Origin: Kiritimatiellia bacterium
GTDB taxonomy: Bacteria > Verrucomicrobiota > Kiritimatiellia > JAFGHX01
Direction: 5' to 3'
Length of the DNA: 64,000 bases
Assembly: GCA_016929905.1 (NCBI GenBank)
Contig: JAFGHX010000414.1
Location: 22,031 to 86,030 of the forward strand
Part shown: positions 10,060 to 20,371 of the stretch, one piece after another
Numbering within the stretch: position 1 is the first letter of the stretch
Layout: each line of letters begins with the position of its first letter
Position numbers and translations under genes: made by a program
Notes under the pieces: generated by a model
What the model was told of the DNA's origin: nothing
Databases searched by the model: none
What the model saw: only the letters and a program-made list of their open reading frames with translations

Positions 10060-11499
10060 TTATTTCTCCCTCTCGAAATAACGTTTGACGGCGCCGCGGT
10101 GCCGGGGCAGCACGGTCTGGGTATGGGCGGCGCCGTGCCCGTCGCCCGCGCTCAGCGTGCCGGCACGGGCGGCGATCGGCTCGTCGGTCACCGACGGCGC
10201 GCCGGCGCTGAGCCCGACAAGCTCGCTGTCTTTGAGCGTCGCCACCTTGCCGGGCGGCAAACCTTGCTCTTTGAATCGTGCGCCCTGCTCGGACGTGCCC
10301 TCCGTCCACGTCATCGGCGCGTCGCCCCGCCCGCGATTGACGCCGCCCTGCCCCGGCATGGACCCGGCCAGCGCCGCCGCGATTCCCGCCTTGTCGCACT
10401 CCCCGCCTTTTGCCAACAGCAGCGCCAGGGCGTCGGGGTCATAGCAGGCGGCATTCGTGCAGGCGCAAAGCCGTTCCGCGTCGATCAGCCGCGCCTCGCA
10501 CAGCCGGACCAGCCGCCCGGTAAGCTCGCCTTCGAACGTACCCAGGCACTCGGCAAGCGCCTTGAGCTGCTCGGGCGTGAGCTGTCCGCAGCGGCAGGCG
10601 TCGAGCAGTTCGGGCGGCAGCGTCTGCGCCAGGCGCTTGGCCAGCGCTTCGTTTTCCATGAGGGCAGCCAGCTCCTTCATGGCGTTGGCCAGCAGACCGG
10701 GATCGGCCTGCACCGCACCGGCTTCCATTCGCTGCCCCGCCAGTTTCTCGAGCGCTTGCGCCAGCGCTTCCGCCTTGGCGAGCGGCTCGACGGCCGCCTG
10801 CACCTCCTCCGCCGATTTGCGGGCGGCGTCGGAGGCGAGTTGTTCGATATGGTCCAGCGCCTCGAGCGTCTTGGCCGGGTCGTCGCCGCGCGACTCGGCC
10901 TTCAGCTTCTCGAGCTTCTCCAGGATCTCTTCCGCCCGCGTTTCCTCCAACACCGCCTCCTCCTCGAGCACCTGAATACGGGATTCCAGATCCTCCACGA
11001 CGTTGCCGATCTCCATCGGCCCCTTCTTGCCCGGAACGACGTACCGACTCGGCACAGCGTAGGCGACGGCCGCGAAGACGGCGCCCGCCGCCAGCAGCAG
11101 CCAGAGCCGTTCCCCGCGCCAGCGCACGCGAGGAGGAGTCAGCGGCGGAAGGCGTTCGCGCCAGGCGCCGATATCTGTCTCCTCGTCGGCCATGACCAGG
11201 CCGCCGCACGCATGCACGACATCCAGCAACGCGTTTACGGCGGAACATGAGGGACGCCGGCGCCATTCCAGCAGGAGCGCCAACACAAAGACGGGCACAA
11301 GCCCGGCAAACCCCCAGGCCAAGGCGCCCCGCGAGATGCGGGTGGCGACGCGCAGGACCAGCACCACCGTGCCCAGCACAAACAGCCACACGGCAGCCCC
11401 CAGGGCCAGCCGGCGCAACGCCCGGAGCATCCAGAGCTTCAGGCGAAAGGCCGCAACCAGCCGCGGCCTGCTCTGCTTCGGCATGTTGCCTTCGGTCAT
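10060..11499 (-). CDS. Hypothetical membrane protein with coiled coil
   Basis: Two N-terminal TM segments followed by Glu/Lys/Leu-rich helix; upstream of moxR on the same strand. Confidence 0.65.
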   Translation of the reverse strand: MTEGNMPKQSRPRLVAAFRLKLWMLRALRRLALGAAVWLFVLGTVVLVLRVATRISRGALAWGFAGLVPVFVLALLLEWRRRPSCSAVNALLDVVHACGGLVMADEETDIGAWRERLPPLTPPRVRWRGERLWLLLAAGAVFAAVAYAVPSRYVVPGKKGPMEIGNVVEDLESRIQVLEEEAVLEETRAEEILEKLEKLKAESRGDDPAKTLEALDHIEQLASDAARKSAEEVQAAVEPLAKAEALAQALEKLAGQRMEAGAVQADPGLLANAMKELAALMENEALAKRLAQTLPPELLDACRCGQLTPEQLKALAECLGTFEGELTGRLVRLCEARLIDAERLCACTNAACYDPDALALLLAKGGECDKAGIAAALAGSMPGQGGVNRGRGDAPMTWTEGTSEQGARFKEQGLPPGKVATLKDSELVGLSAGAPSVTDEPIAARAGTLSAGDGHGAAHTQTVLPRHRGAVKRYFEREK

Positions 11500-11700
11500 G
11501 AGGACAGTCCAAATGCTTGCGGTGCAAATTCTGCCGGATAGCCTAGGGCAGAACAAAGCTTTTGGGAATCTTTTTTTGCGGGGCCGGCCGATGCGGCATC
11601 GCGGCGTGGGCGCGGGCGAGACGGCAGGGGTTCACGGGAGCCCACCCGACCCCGGCGTTCGGCCGGCGCCCGACAGGCTCCCGGTTGACTGACAGAACGC

Positions 11701-11901
11701 TCAACCCTTCTTCAACTTCGCCTTCAGTTGGCTCAGAGCGCTTTCCACTTCCTCGCGGCGTCGCGTCTCGTCGAGCTGCTCCTCGAGCGCGGGTTCGGTC
11801 TTCATCAGCTCGTGGCGGGCCTCCGTCTCCGACTCAAGATCCAGCACGGCGTCCTCGAGCGATTCCAGCGTTTGGGCCGAATCGGCGACTGCCGCTTTCA
11901 T
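11701..11901 (-). CDS. Small coiled-coil hypothetical protein
   Basis: MKAAVADSAQTLESLEDAVLDLESETEARHELMKTEPALEEQLDETRRREEVESALSQLKAKLKKG. Confidence 0.5.
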   Translation of the reverse strand: MKAAVADSAQTLESLEDAVLDLESETEARHELMKTEPALEEQLDETRRREEVESALSQLKAKLKKG

Positions 11902-12113
11902 CCCATCGTTCTCTGCGCCGCCGCGCAGTGGCCGACACCGATTCCGACGGATGACGATAGCAGAAATTGCCGTCACCGTCCATGTCCGCCGCGGACGGGT
12001 CCGCACCTGGGCGGGAAACAAGTGGTTTCCCGCACCGGGATATGCTATAAGGAGGTCGCGCCGGGACGGATGGAGCAGGCAAAGGGTCCCGCGGAGAGTA
12101 AGGAGAAAGCGTG

Positions 12114-13658
12114 ATGAGTCGCAGGCAAACAGGCGGATGGTGGAGCGTGGTTTGGCTGCTGGCGGCCGTGACCGTTTTCGCGATAGCGGCCGAGCCGGAG
12201 CAGAAGGCGGAAGCCGACCGAAAGGCGGCGGACGGCGAAGCGGTGGAGGCCGGGCAGAAGCAGCCCGCGGAGGACCCCGAACTGCAGGCGCTCAAGACGG
12301 AGAAGGAGAAGTTGGCGCTTGAGAACGAGCTGCGGGCCCAGCGGCTGGCGAAAGAGCTGGCCGCGGCGACCGACGAGAAGAAGCGCCTCACCGCGGAGAT
12401 GGAATTGCTCGATGCGCGCAGGAAGAAGGAACTTGCCGCGCTGCAGGAGGAGAAGGAGCGCCTCGAACTCGACTATCAGCTCATGCTGCAGCGCCAGAAG
12501 CTGGCGCTGGCAAAACTCGAAGAGGAGAAGAATCGCCTGGCCATGGACCAGGCACTGCGTCAAGCGCGGCTGCAGGACAAGCTGGCCCAACTCGAAATGC
12601 AGAAGACGGAACTGGAGATGCAGAACGCGCTCGAGGCCCAGAAACTGCAGCAGGAAACGGCGGCGATCAAGGCCGAAAAGGAACGGCTCAGCCTGGAGAA
12701 TCAGAAGCAGTCGGTCCTGCTCGACAAGCTCGAACTCGATCAGCGCGCGGAGAAGATGGATCTGCTGCGCGAGATGGAGAAGCTGAAGTTCGAGCAGGCC
12801 AAGATGGAATTCGACAAGAAGAAGATCGCGCACGAGCGGCTTGGATCGGAGGAAGCCCTGGCCAAGACGCGACTGGAGATCCAGTTGCACGAGACCGAGG
12901 GCTCATGGCAGGAAAAGGCGCGCCGGGAGATGGCGTACCGGGCCGAGCCCGTCGAGGACGGCTGCCTGCACATCACGGACCGCCGGGTCGTTCTGACGGG
13001 TCCCATCGTGGGCGGCAGCGCGAAGTACGTGAGCGATCAAATCGATTTTCTGAACAACCAGTCGACCACGCGCCCGATCTTCCTGATCATCGACGACTGC
13101 CCCGGCGGCTCGGTGATGGAAGGCTATCGGATCATCAAGGCGATGGAATCGAGCGAGGCGCCGGTCTATGTGGTGGTCAAGTCGTTCGCGGCGAGCATGG
13201 CCGCCGCCATCGTGGCGATGGCGGACCATTCCTACGCGTACCGCGACGCGGTTGTCGTGCACCATCAGATGTACAGCCGCGTCAGCGGCAACCAGACGCA
13301 ACTGTCCGAGGTGCTCGAGTTCATGAAGGAGTGGGAACAGCGGATCCACGGCCCGGTAGCCAAGAAGATGGGGCTCACGCTCGAGGAGTTCGTCAAGCAG
13401 ATGTACGCGCACAGTTCCGACGGGGACTGGCGCGAGTTCGGCGACGCCGCCGTCACGCAAAAGTGGGTGGGCGGCGTCGTCGCCGAGATCCGCGAGCACG
13501 GCCTGCTCGTGAAGCCCGAGGAAGTGTCCCCGCGGGGCCTGTTCATCCACTTCGGGGCAGAGAAACGCGACGAACACGGGAACCGGTACGTGGAACTGCC
13601 CCGGCTCGGGCCGTGCGACTTCTACTTCCTCTACGACCCCGACAACTACTACCGCTGA
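12114..13658 (+). CDS. Exported ClpP-fold serine protease with long N-terminal coiled coil
   Basis: Signal-like N-terminus; about 230 aa coiled coil; C-terminal IIDDCPGGSV...SFAASMAAAIVAMA...VVVHHQMYS (ClpP Ser/His motifs). Confidence 0.85.
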   Translation: MSRRQTGGWWSVVWLLAAVTVFAIAAEPEQKAEADRKAADGEAVEAGQKQPAEDPELQALKTEKEKLALENELRAQRLAKELAAATDEKKRLTAEMELLDARRKKELAALQEEKERLELDYQLMLQRQKLALAKLEEEKNRLAMDQALRQARLQDKLAQLEMQKTELEMQNALEAQKLQQETAAIKAEKERLSLENQKQSVLLDKLELDQRAEKMDLLREMEKLKFEQAKMEFDKKKIAHERLGSEEALAKTRLEIQLHETEGSWQEKARREMAYRAEPVEDGCLHITDRRVVLTGPIVGGSAKYVSDQIDFLNNQSTTRPIFLIIDDCPGGSVMEGYRIIKAMESSEAPVYVVVKSFAASMAAAIVAMADHSYAYRDAVVVHHQMYSRVSGNQTQLSEVLEFMKEWEQRIHGPVAKKMGLTLEEFVKQMYAHSSDGDWREFGDAAVTQKWVGGVVAEIREHGLLVKPEEVSPRGLFIHFGAEKRDEHGNRYVELPRLGPCDFYFLYDPDNYYR

Positions 13659-13673
13659 GCCGGCGGCCGGCCG

Positions 13674-14504
13674 TCACTCCGCCGCGGGCGGTTGCGGGCG
13701 CGGCTGGAACAGGGAGCGCGGTGTGGTCATCTGGAGCACGAGCGCGACGTAGTCGGCGAACCGCCATGCGTCGGCTTCCTCGTATCCGATCTGGCGCGCC
13801 ATGTCGTACAGCAGCATGTCGCGTTCCGCATTGAACATCTCGCGCGAATCCCGAATCGCCTGGAACATCTGGCGCCGCGCTTCGCTCGAATCGGATTCCG
13901 GGCGCTCGGGCGTCTGCCGCGCGACCTCGTTCACCGCCCGGATCGTCTCCAGCAGCCGGAGATGGTTCTGCTGCCATTCCTGGGGCCAGCCGGCAACGTC
14001 GATTCCGGACAGGAACGTGAACTGATCGCTGGCGTTGGCGGTGATCTGTTCGCGCATCTCCCGGCGGCGCTGGCGCAGTTCCTCGTACCGCTGCGGGTTG
14101 TCCGCCTGCAGCTTGCGCATGTACTCCGCACGCCGCTCGGCCCGGCCCTGGGGCCGGACCCGGTCCTGCTCTAACTCCCGCATCTTCTTCTGCTGCTCGG
14201 CGATCGCCTCATCCCGCCGCGCAAGAAGGTCGCGCAGGCGGGTCGCTTCGGCCAGCAGCGCGGCGTCCGGCCCGGACCCGGCGCGGATCTCCTCCGCCCC
14301 GGATGGAACCGGCGGCTCACGTTCCGGCGCCTCGGCCGGGCGCGCGTTTCCCCGCTCATCCGCTTCGGCCGCCCGCCGCCATTCGGCGGCCTGCCGCGCC
14401 AGCTCCGCATTCTGCCGCGCACAGATGACGGCCTTGGAAACCGCGACGACGGCCACAATCATCGAAACCGCCGGCACGCCGGCCAGTAGCCACTGCCTGT
14501 TCAT
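13674..14504 (-). CDS. Hypothetical protein with N-terminal TM and coiled coil
   Basis: MNRQWLLAGVPAVSMIVAVVAVSKAVICARQNAELARQAAEWRR... Confidence 0.6.
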   Translation of the reverse strand: MNRQWLLAGVPAVSMIVAVVAVSKAVICARQNAELARQAAEWRRAAEADERGNARPAEAPEREPPVPSGAEEIRAGSGPDAALLAEATRLRDLLARRDEAIAEQQKKMRELEQDRVRPQGRAERRAEYMRKLQADNPQRYEELRQRRREMREQITANASDQFTFLSGIDVAGWPQEWQQNHLRLLETIRAVNEVARQTPERPESDSSEARRQMFQAIRDSREMFNAERDMLLYDMARQIGYEEADAWRFADYVALVLQMTTPRSLFQPRPQPPAAE

Positions 14505-14790
14505 CGGTTCCTCCGGCCTCTTGCCCGCACCACGCGGGAACGGCCATTCCGCTTGCTCGTCCTTCCAATCGTCGCGAGGTTGTCTTGAACAACCCCGGCG
14601 CGCCCAACCACCGCCCGGCTGTTGAGGTTAGCACCTGCCGGGCGGGCACTCAAGCCCTTCCGAAGAACGCGTCAAGGGCGGCGGCGCCGGGGACGGTCGT
14701 CACTTCGCGATTGACCCGCGTTATGAATGCCGGGATACTCGCATCCGGCTGTGCAAGCGGCGAGAACCCGCCGCGGAGAACGGCCGGCAC

Positions 14791-15591
14791 ATGCAACAGG
14801 AATTCGAGAAGACGCTGCGATCGTTCGAACGGACGACGGGGCTGACCATCTGCCTGCGCGATTTCGGCCGGCGCCTGCTCGTCGACGGCAGGCCGATCAT
14901 CCCCGAAGAGCGGTATATCCACGACACACCGTTCTGCTGGCGCTTCAAGCACCGCAACCTGCCCGCCTGCAGCAGGTCCGACGGCACGGATCTCATTCCG
15001 GAGTGCGAGGAGAAACGCGACATCTTCCTGCACACCTGCCATGCGAAGGCGTGCGAGATCATCATCCCCATATTCCGCTTCGACGAACTGCTCGGCGTGG
15101 TGTTCATCGGCCAGTTCGCGCTGGGTGACGAACACGAGAAGTCGCTCAGGCGCCTGCCTGAAGAGGCATGCGCCGAGGCGCTGGCGCTGGCGCGCATGTT
15201 GCGCAGTTACGTCTCGGACGTGTTCCAGCGCATCGAGCAGCAACAGGAGGAAGAAGGCAAGGAACGCGCGCAGCAGATCCTGCGCTTTCTCGATGCGAAT
15301 CTGCAGTGGGACCCGTCGGTCGGCGATCTGGCGCGGCACCTGTTCCTGTCGCCGTCGCGGACCTCGCACCTGGTGAAGGAAGAAACGGGCCGGACGTTTC
15401 GCGAGTTGAAGGAAGACAAGAAGCTGACCATCGCCAAGCAACTGCTGGCCAACAGCTCCTCCAAGGTGGCCTTCGTGGCCGCCAAAGCCGGGTTCGCCGA
15501 CCCGAACTACTTCTGCCGCTTCTTCAAGACGCGCAGCGGCATGACGCCCAGCCAGTTCCGGCGCAAGTACGGGCAGCCGGAACTGGTGTAG
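14791..15591 (+). CDS. AraC-family regulator with PocR sensory domain
   Basis: N-term LTICLRDFGRRLLVDG...CHAKACEIIIPIFRFDELLGVVFIGQF (PocR-like), C-term AFVAAKAGFADPNYFCRFFKTRSGMTPSQFRRKY (AraC HTH). Confidence 0.9.
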   Translation: MQQEFEKTLRSFERTTGLTICLRDFGRRLLVDGRPIIPEERYIHDTPFCWRFKHRNLPACSRSDGTDLIPECEEKRDIFLHTCHAKACEIIIPIFRFDELLGVVFIGQFALGDEHEKSLRRLPEEACAEALALARMLRSYVSDVFQRIEQQQEEEGKERAQQILRFLDANLQWDPSVGDLARHLFLSPSRTSHLVKEETGRTFRELKEDKKLTIAKQLLANSSSKVAFVAAKAGFADPNYFCRFFKTRSGMTPSQFRRKYGQPELV

Positions 15592-15867
15592 AGCGTTCTC
15601 ATGCGGCCATGCCACACGCCGCGGGTTCATTACAGGCAGCCGTCGTGCCCGCGATGGCCGGCACCGGGCTCGCGGTATCCGTCCCAACCCATCCGGCGAC
15701 CGGAACAGGCCACGGAAGGCTGAGGCCGGCGCACCGCTCACGACGTTGCCCTTGCCCTCCCACCGGGAACACATCCGCGGCAGAAGCGCTACCTTGCGGG
15801 TCAAGCCGAAGGGAGGCCGTGAAGATAGGTGAAGCGTCGTTTCGAGTGTCCGTCGTCGCCGCCTGTG

Positions 15868-16884
15868 CTACCTCGTGTTGGGTTTGCAGGATTCGCCGGC
15901 AATGAACTCGAAAGGGAGCGCCCTGGGCTTGTGCCGTTTGGACGGCGCGTCGATCTTACGCATGAGAAGTTCCACGCCTTGTTCGCCGACTCCGACGTGC
16001 GGCACGAGAAACGCGCTCAGATGCGCCAACTGAACATACTTCAGGTCGTTGGCCAACGTCACCAGCGACAAATCGTCCGGAACCCGAATCCCGAGGCTGA
16101 AGGCAGCCTGCACGGTTGTCAACGCTTCGAAATCATTCAGCGTGACGAGGCCGGTCGCACGGTTGAGCCTCTTCAGCTGCGCCCGCGCAAACTCTGTCCG
16201 GTCCCCGTAAGGCAGCCGTTCCGCCGGCTGAACAACGTGCGGGCGCAATCCCGCCTTCTGCATCGCGTGCCGGTAGCCACGCAGCCGATCCGTACTGCTG
16301 TAGTGCGGCCCAACAAGGGGGGAGGCGGGATGGAACAGCACGATCTTCTTGTGGCCGAGCGAAATCAGCTTTGCGGTTGCCTGTTCAGCGCCGTGGTAGT
16401 CGTCCGGGCGTACGCAATCCCAGCGCTGCTTGGAGTTGAGCCAGACGGACGGCACGCTGAACGCGCGGATCAATTTGACCATCCGCTCGGCCATGCACCC
16501 GGAGTAGTTGATCAGAAGCCCGTCGCACGAGAGTTCTCTCAGAATCTTCGGCACGAATTCCTCGTCCGTCAGGAGACTGGCCGGCAGCCTTGCCTGGATC
16601 AGGTGCAGGTCATGTTCGACGACCTTGTTCTGGATCCCGAACAGCATGTCGCCCGCCAGATACGTCCCGCCGCGGCTCGCGCGCATGAGCAAGGCAACCG
16701 AACGGAACCTGCCGCTCGCAATCGCGCGCGCCGCGGCGTTGGGCTTGTGCCCAAGCTCGGCCGCGATCGTCTTGATCCGCTCGCGCGTTTCGGGCCGAAG
16801 CCGGCCCGTGCCGCTCAGGGCCTGGTAAACCGCGGGCACGGAGGCGCCGCTGCGCTTGGCGATCTCTTTCACGATGCCGGGCAT
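15868..16884 (-). CDS. LacI family transcriptional regulator
   Basis: KEIAKRSGASVPAVYQALSGTGRLRPETRERIKTIAAELGHKPNAAARAI followed by periplasmic-binding-like domain. Confidence 0.95.
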   Translation of the reverse strand: MPGIVKEIAKRSGASVPAVYQALSGTGRLRPETRERIKTIAAELGHKPNAAARAIASGRFRSVALLMRASRGGTYLAGDMLFGIQNKVVEHDLHLIQARLPASLLTDEEFVPKILRELSCDGLLINYSGCMAERMVKLIRAFSVPSVWLNSKQRWDCVRPDDYHGAEQATAKLISLGHKKIVLFHPASPLVGPHYSSTDRLRGYRHAMQKAGLRPHVVQPAERLPYGDRTEFARAQLKRLNRATGLVTLNDFEALTTVQAAFSLGIRVPDDLSLVTLANDLKYVQLAHLSAFLVPHVGVGEQGVELLMRKIDAPSKRHKPRALPFEFIAGESCKPNTR

Positions 16885-16905
16885 GGCACCACCTCCCGCG
16901 GCGTT

Positions 16906-19900
16906 TCACCGCGCTGTCGACTCGACAAGCTCGACCGCGCCGACGTCCCGCGCCTTGCCGCTCGGCGGATTGCCGTGGAAGTCGCTCAGGAACGGGCCGT
17001 CGAATTCCCATGCGTAGAGTTCGGCGATGTCCGTCTCCGCATCCTGCAGACTGCCCCGGGATACGCGCAGGAAATCGATCTCGAACCGGTGATACGCGTC
17101 TTGGTGCCGGCCGAGCAGGAACACGCCTGGGTTCTTGAGACCGGCATCGGCCGGCAAGCCCAGCCGGACGCGAGTGTCCTGTCTTCCGTCGATATAGAGC
17201 GTGAGTTGTCCGTTCGTCCTGTCGGCTTCGGCGATGAGATGATGCCACCGGCCGTCGTTGATGCGGCCGCCGCTCACGGCCCGCACGACGCGTGACCCGG
17301 CGGCGGCCAGAGTCACACTGGCCTTGCCGTCGGACAGAATCTCAAGGAGATACCCAGCCCGCCCCTCTCGCGTGCCGGCCATCTTGCTCACCACGGGGCC
17401 ATGGGCCGTGCTGCGCAGGACCGCCTCGATCAGGAAGCTGTTTATGTCCATATCCATATCGTCCGTGGCATCGAAACGGCCGTACTGGCCCTTCCCGTCA
17501 AGGCTCAACGCCGATGTCGTCCAGTTCTCCAGGATCCCCTCCCCGTACGCTTCGGCGGCGAGTCCGTGCCCCACCAGGTTGTTGCGGCGGACCGTCTTGT
17601 TGAGTTCCCTGCGATTCTTCCAGTCTTCATTCCAAAAGACGTGTTCATCAAGCAGCACGGCCGGGTCCTTCCGGTACCGGTGAAAGGGCCACTCGCCAAC
17701 CACCTCGTACAGAGACCAGGGCACAAACACTTTCCGCGCGTTGTCCACGACCGGTGTATTGGGAAGCGGGCGCGGGTTCGCCGCATCGGTGCCGGCCACG
17801 AGCGGCGCTTCCGTGACCCACCCGGTCTGCGCGAGCAACGCCTGGCGCGACTCGAGACTCGTGCGCCAGCTTTCCAGCGTGGCGTGGTGCTCCCGCTTCG
17901 ACCGGGCGCCGGGTATGGCCCAGCTCGGCTCGAACGAGCCGAAATGCGTGGGCTGTCCCCGGCACACGTTGTACCCGAAGGCGAGCGTGTCGAACTCCGT
18001 CGCTTTCGACGGCACGGCTGTGTTGAAGAAGTGCAAACCCATCTCGACCATGAGATTGTTCAGGTAATAGCAACGGTTGTGTTCGTAGGTCATGCCCTTG
18101 TGCAGGCCGTCGGCGCAGCGGATGATCGTGTTGTTGAACACCATGTTGAGAAAGCCCTGCGCCTCGTTGATGCCGGCGGCATTGTAGATCGGCTGGTTCA
18201 CGTCGTTCTTGCCGCCGACGAGGATGTTGTTGAAGACCGCCTGCTTGTAGCCCTGATCGAGATAGATCTGGGGGCCCCAGCAACTCGTGCGATAGAAGTC
18301 TTTGACCTTCCCGCCGCTGAACCGATAGTCGGCGTGCTTGTAGCCAACCGCGTTGACGGAAATGTTGTTGTAGACGTATCCCGGCCCGTACCAGACCTCG
18401 ATGCCGCCGTAATCCTGCTTGCCGAGCATGGTGTCCTCAACCGCGTTGTGATGGATCCGGCCGCGGATCAACGGCTCGCGCCGTTCCGCGTTTCCGCCCG
18501 TGAAACCGGGGCCATGCCAGAGGATGCCCGAGCCATGACAGCGCTGGACCGTATTGTGGGCGATCTCGACGACGGGGTCGCGCGTGACGAGAATGCCTTG
18601 CCCCCAGTAGGCGAACTTGGGCAGGCGATATCCGGAGTTCGCAATGTGGTTATGCAGGATTTTCATATGGTCGATTCGGCCGGTGCTCGCGCGCTTCCAG
18701 CGGATCGACCTGGGTTCGAGGAGAATAGCGCCCCCGCCGATATTCCGGAAGCGGTTGCCCGCGACCGTCACGTGGCGCATCGCCTGCCCGGATGCCTGTC
18801 CGCGCTCGTCGGTATAGCCGGTGATCCCATAGGGCAGTTCGACAAAAGAACAATCTCGGACCGTGATGTGGCTGGTGTTGCCGTTCAGCAGGATGGCCGC
18901 GTTCTCGTCCTCGGAATGGAACGTCGGCTCCCCGTGGTGTCCGGCGCCGATCCCGAGCTTCACCTCATTGAGGAAGCGAAAGTGCAGCCCAAGAAGCGTG
19001 ATGTTTCTCTGGTTCCAGATCCGGATATGGAAAAGCCGACTGCCGGCCACGACGCGGGCCTCGTTCGGGTCCCGGTCGCCCGCCAGCCGCACGAAGAGGA
19101 TGTTCCGCTTCGCGCTGTAGAAGAACTCGCCCGGCGCGTCCAGTATCGACGGGATGTTCTCAACGCGGTATCGGCTGTGGCGTCGCGGCGGGCGCGTCAG
19201 CCCCGCATGCGGATAGAAGACCAACTCCCCCTTGGCCGGGTCGACCGCCTGAAGCAATCCGGGGTGCGGGTTGCTTCCGTGCAGGTTCTCGATCCAGATC
19301 GTGCCTCCGGCCCAATGCGGCGTGATGCGCGGCAGGTTGCCCGGATCCCGCAGTGAATATCGGACGTCGTGCGCACCCGCCAGTTTCGTGATCCGGGTCC
19401 TTGCCTTGCCGTTGGTGAGCATGGCGCCGACCTCGAACTCGCCCCTCTTGTACGTCGAATTCCTGAGCGTCAGCAGGCGCGCCCCAACCTCGACAACCGT
19501 CGTATCCCCCTTCTTCAGATTGAACGCGTCCTCATCCACATCCTTCCACTTGCCCATGCCGGCGATTTGATCGCCAACCTCGAAGCCGTCCGCACTCTCG
19601 ACATGAAGCGTGAACGTCCGATCGACGTCCGCCGGCTCGAACCAATGCGCACGCGGGTCGTCGCCGTGGAGTTCAATCTGCTCGTCAAAGTTCGGTTCGC
19701 GCGCCTGGTGGATCCGGAGGATCGCGCCGTCCCGCACCTCAAAAAGAGTTCTGGGCGGCGGATCCTGCAGCCATTCCACATACCAAACCTTGCCTGCATC
19801 GTCCGGCGGCAACTCCGGAAACTCGCCCGCACGACACTGCCGCCAGACGCCGCGCACGTCGCCGCCGCCCGAGACGATCGCCTCGCCGCTGCCCCACTCC

Positions 19901-20196
19901 TCGGCCCCCGTGAGCACGACGGGGTCCTCCGGCCCCGCGCCGGAATCGCCGGCGATGAGAGAGCCCTGATAGTCGACTCCCCTCTTGAACACGTACGTGT
20001 GGGCGCCCTTGACGCCTGCGGGCAACTCCCGCGCATTCTCGTCCCAAGGATGATGCTTCCACGGCCCTTCCCTCGTGCCGGGGTTGCCGTCCCGGCCGCT
20101 CGCGTAGTCGATGTAGTAGGTGGCCGCGCAGGCCGACATCGGAAACCAGAGTAGGAACAAGGCTGTTCGGACAGGCAGGCCCATTCTTGTTGTCAT
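16906..20196 (-). CDS. Exported right-handed beta-helix protein with C-terminal LamG domain (putative polysaccharide lyase-like)
   Basis: Signal MTTRMGLPVRTALFLLWFPMSACA; YYIDYASGRDGNPGTREGPWKH; repeated N-rich helix rungs; LamG-like GRWHHLIAEADRTNGQLTLYIDGRQ. Confidence 0.85.
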   Translation of the reverse strand: MTTRMGLPVRTALFLLWFPMSACAATYYIDYASGRDGNPGTREGPWKHHPWDENARELPAGVKGAHTYVFKRGVDYQGSLIAGDSGAGPEDPVVLTGAEEWGSGEAIVSGGGDVRGVWRQCRAGEFPELPPDDAGKVWYVEWLQDPPPRTLFEVRDGAILRIHQAREPNFDEQIELHGDDPRAHWFEPADVDRTFTLHVESADGFEVGDQIAGMGKWKDVDEDAFNLKKGDTTVVEVGARLLTLRNSTYKRGEFEVGAMLTNGKARTRITKLAGAHDVRYSLRDPGNLPRITPHWAGGTIWIENLHGSNPHPGLLQAVDPAKGELVFYPHAGLTRPPRRHSRYRVENIPSILDAPGEFFYSAKRNILFVRLAGDRDPNEARVVAGSRLFHIRIWNQRNITLLGLHFRFLNEVKLGIGAGHHGEPTFHSEDENAAILLNGNTSHITVRDCSFVELPYGITGYTDERGQASGQAMRHVTVAGNRFRNIGGGAILLEPRSIRWKRASTGRIDHMKILHNHIANSGYRLPKFAYWGQGILVTRDPVVEIAHNTVQRCHGSGILWHGPGFTGGNAERREPLIRGRIHHNAVEDTMLGKQDYGGIEVWYGPGYVYNNISVNAVGYKHADYRFSGGKVKDFYRTSCWGPQIYLDQGYKQAVFNNILVGGKNDVNQPIYNAAGINEAQGFLNMVFNNTIIRCADGLHKGMTYEHNRCYYLNNLMVEMGLHFFNTAVPSKATEFDTLAFGYNVCRGQPTHFGSFEPSWAIPGARSKREHHATLESWRTSLESRQALLAQTGWVTEAPLVAGTDAANPRPLPNTPVVDNARKVFVPWSLYEVVGEWPFHRYRKDPAVLLDEHVFWNEDWKNRRELNKTVRRNNLVGHGLAAEAYGEGILENWTTSALSLDGKGQYGRFDATDDMDMDINSFLIEAVLRSTAHGPVVSKMAGTREGRAGYLLEILSDGKASVTLAAAGSRVVRAVSGGRINDGRWHHLIAEADRTNGQLTLYIDGRQDTRVRLGLPADAGLKNPGVFLLGRHQDAYHRFEIDFLRVSRGSLQDAETDIAELYAWEFDGPFLSDFHGNPPSGKARDVGAVELVESTAR

Positions 20197-20265
20197 GACT
20201 CTCTCCGGATGGGGAGCGCTCAATTACGTTGTGGGACACGCCCAAGATAGGAACCCGACGTTCTT

Positions 20266-20281
20266 GATATAGCGCTATATC
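20266..20281. promoter_or_regulatory. Perfect 16-bp palindrome GATATAGCGCTATATC, candidate LacI-type operator
   Basis: Sequence is its own reverse complement; about 70 bp upstream of the 16906-20196 gene, which precedes the LacI gene on the same strand. Confidence 0.55.
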
Positions 20282-20371
20282 CACTGTAGCAATCCCGAGT
20301 TGTGCCGTCAAGAGGGGAAACGGACATACCGAAGAAATCTGACTCCAACAGCCGGCCCCAATCGACAATCG

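Noticed and set aside
10024-11250. 408-aa plus-strand ORF
   Set aside because: Antisense to the 10060-11499 gene; no domain, high R/G/L content.
11560-11580. T-run at 11571-11577 as a Rho-independent terminator
   Set aside because: No convincing GC-rich stem directly upstream in either orientation.
17401-19356. 651-aa plus-strand ORF
   Set aside because: Antisense shadow of the beta-helix/LamG gene.
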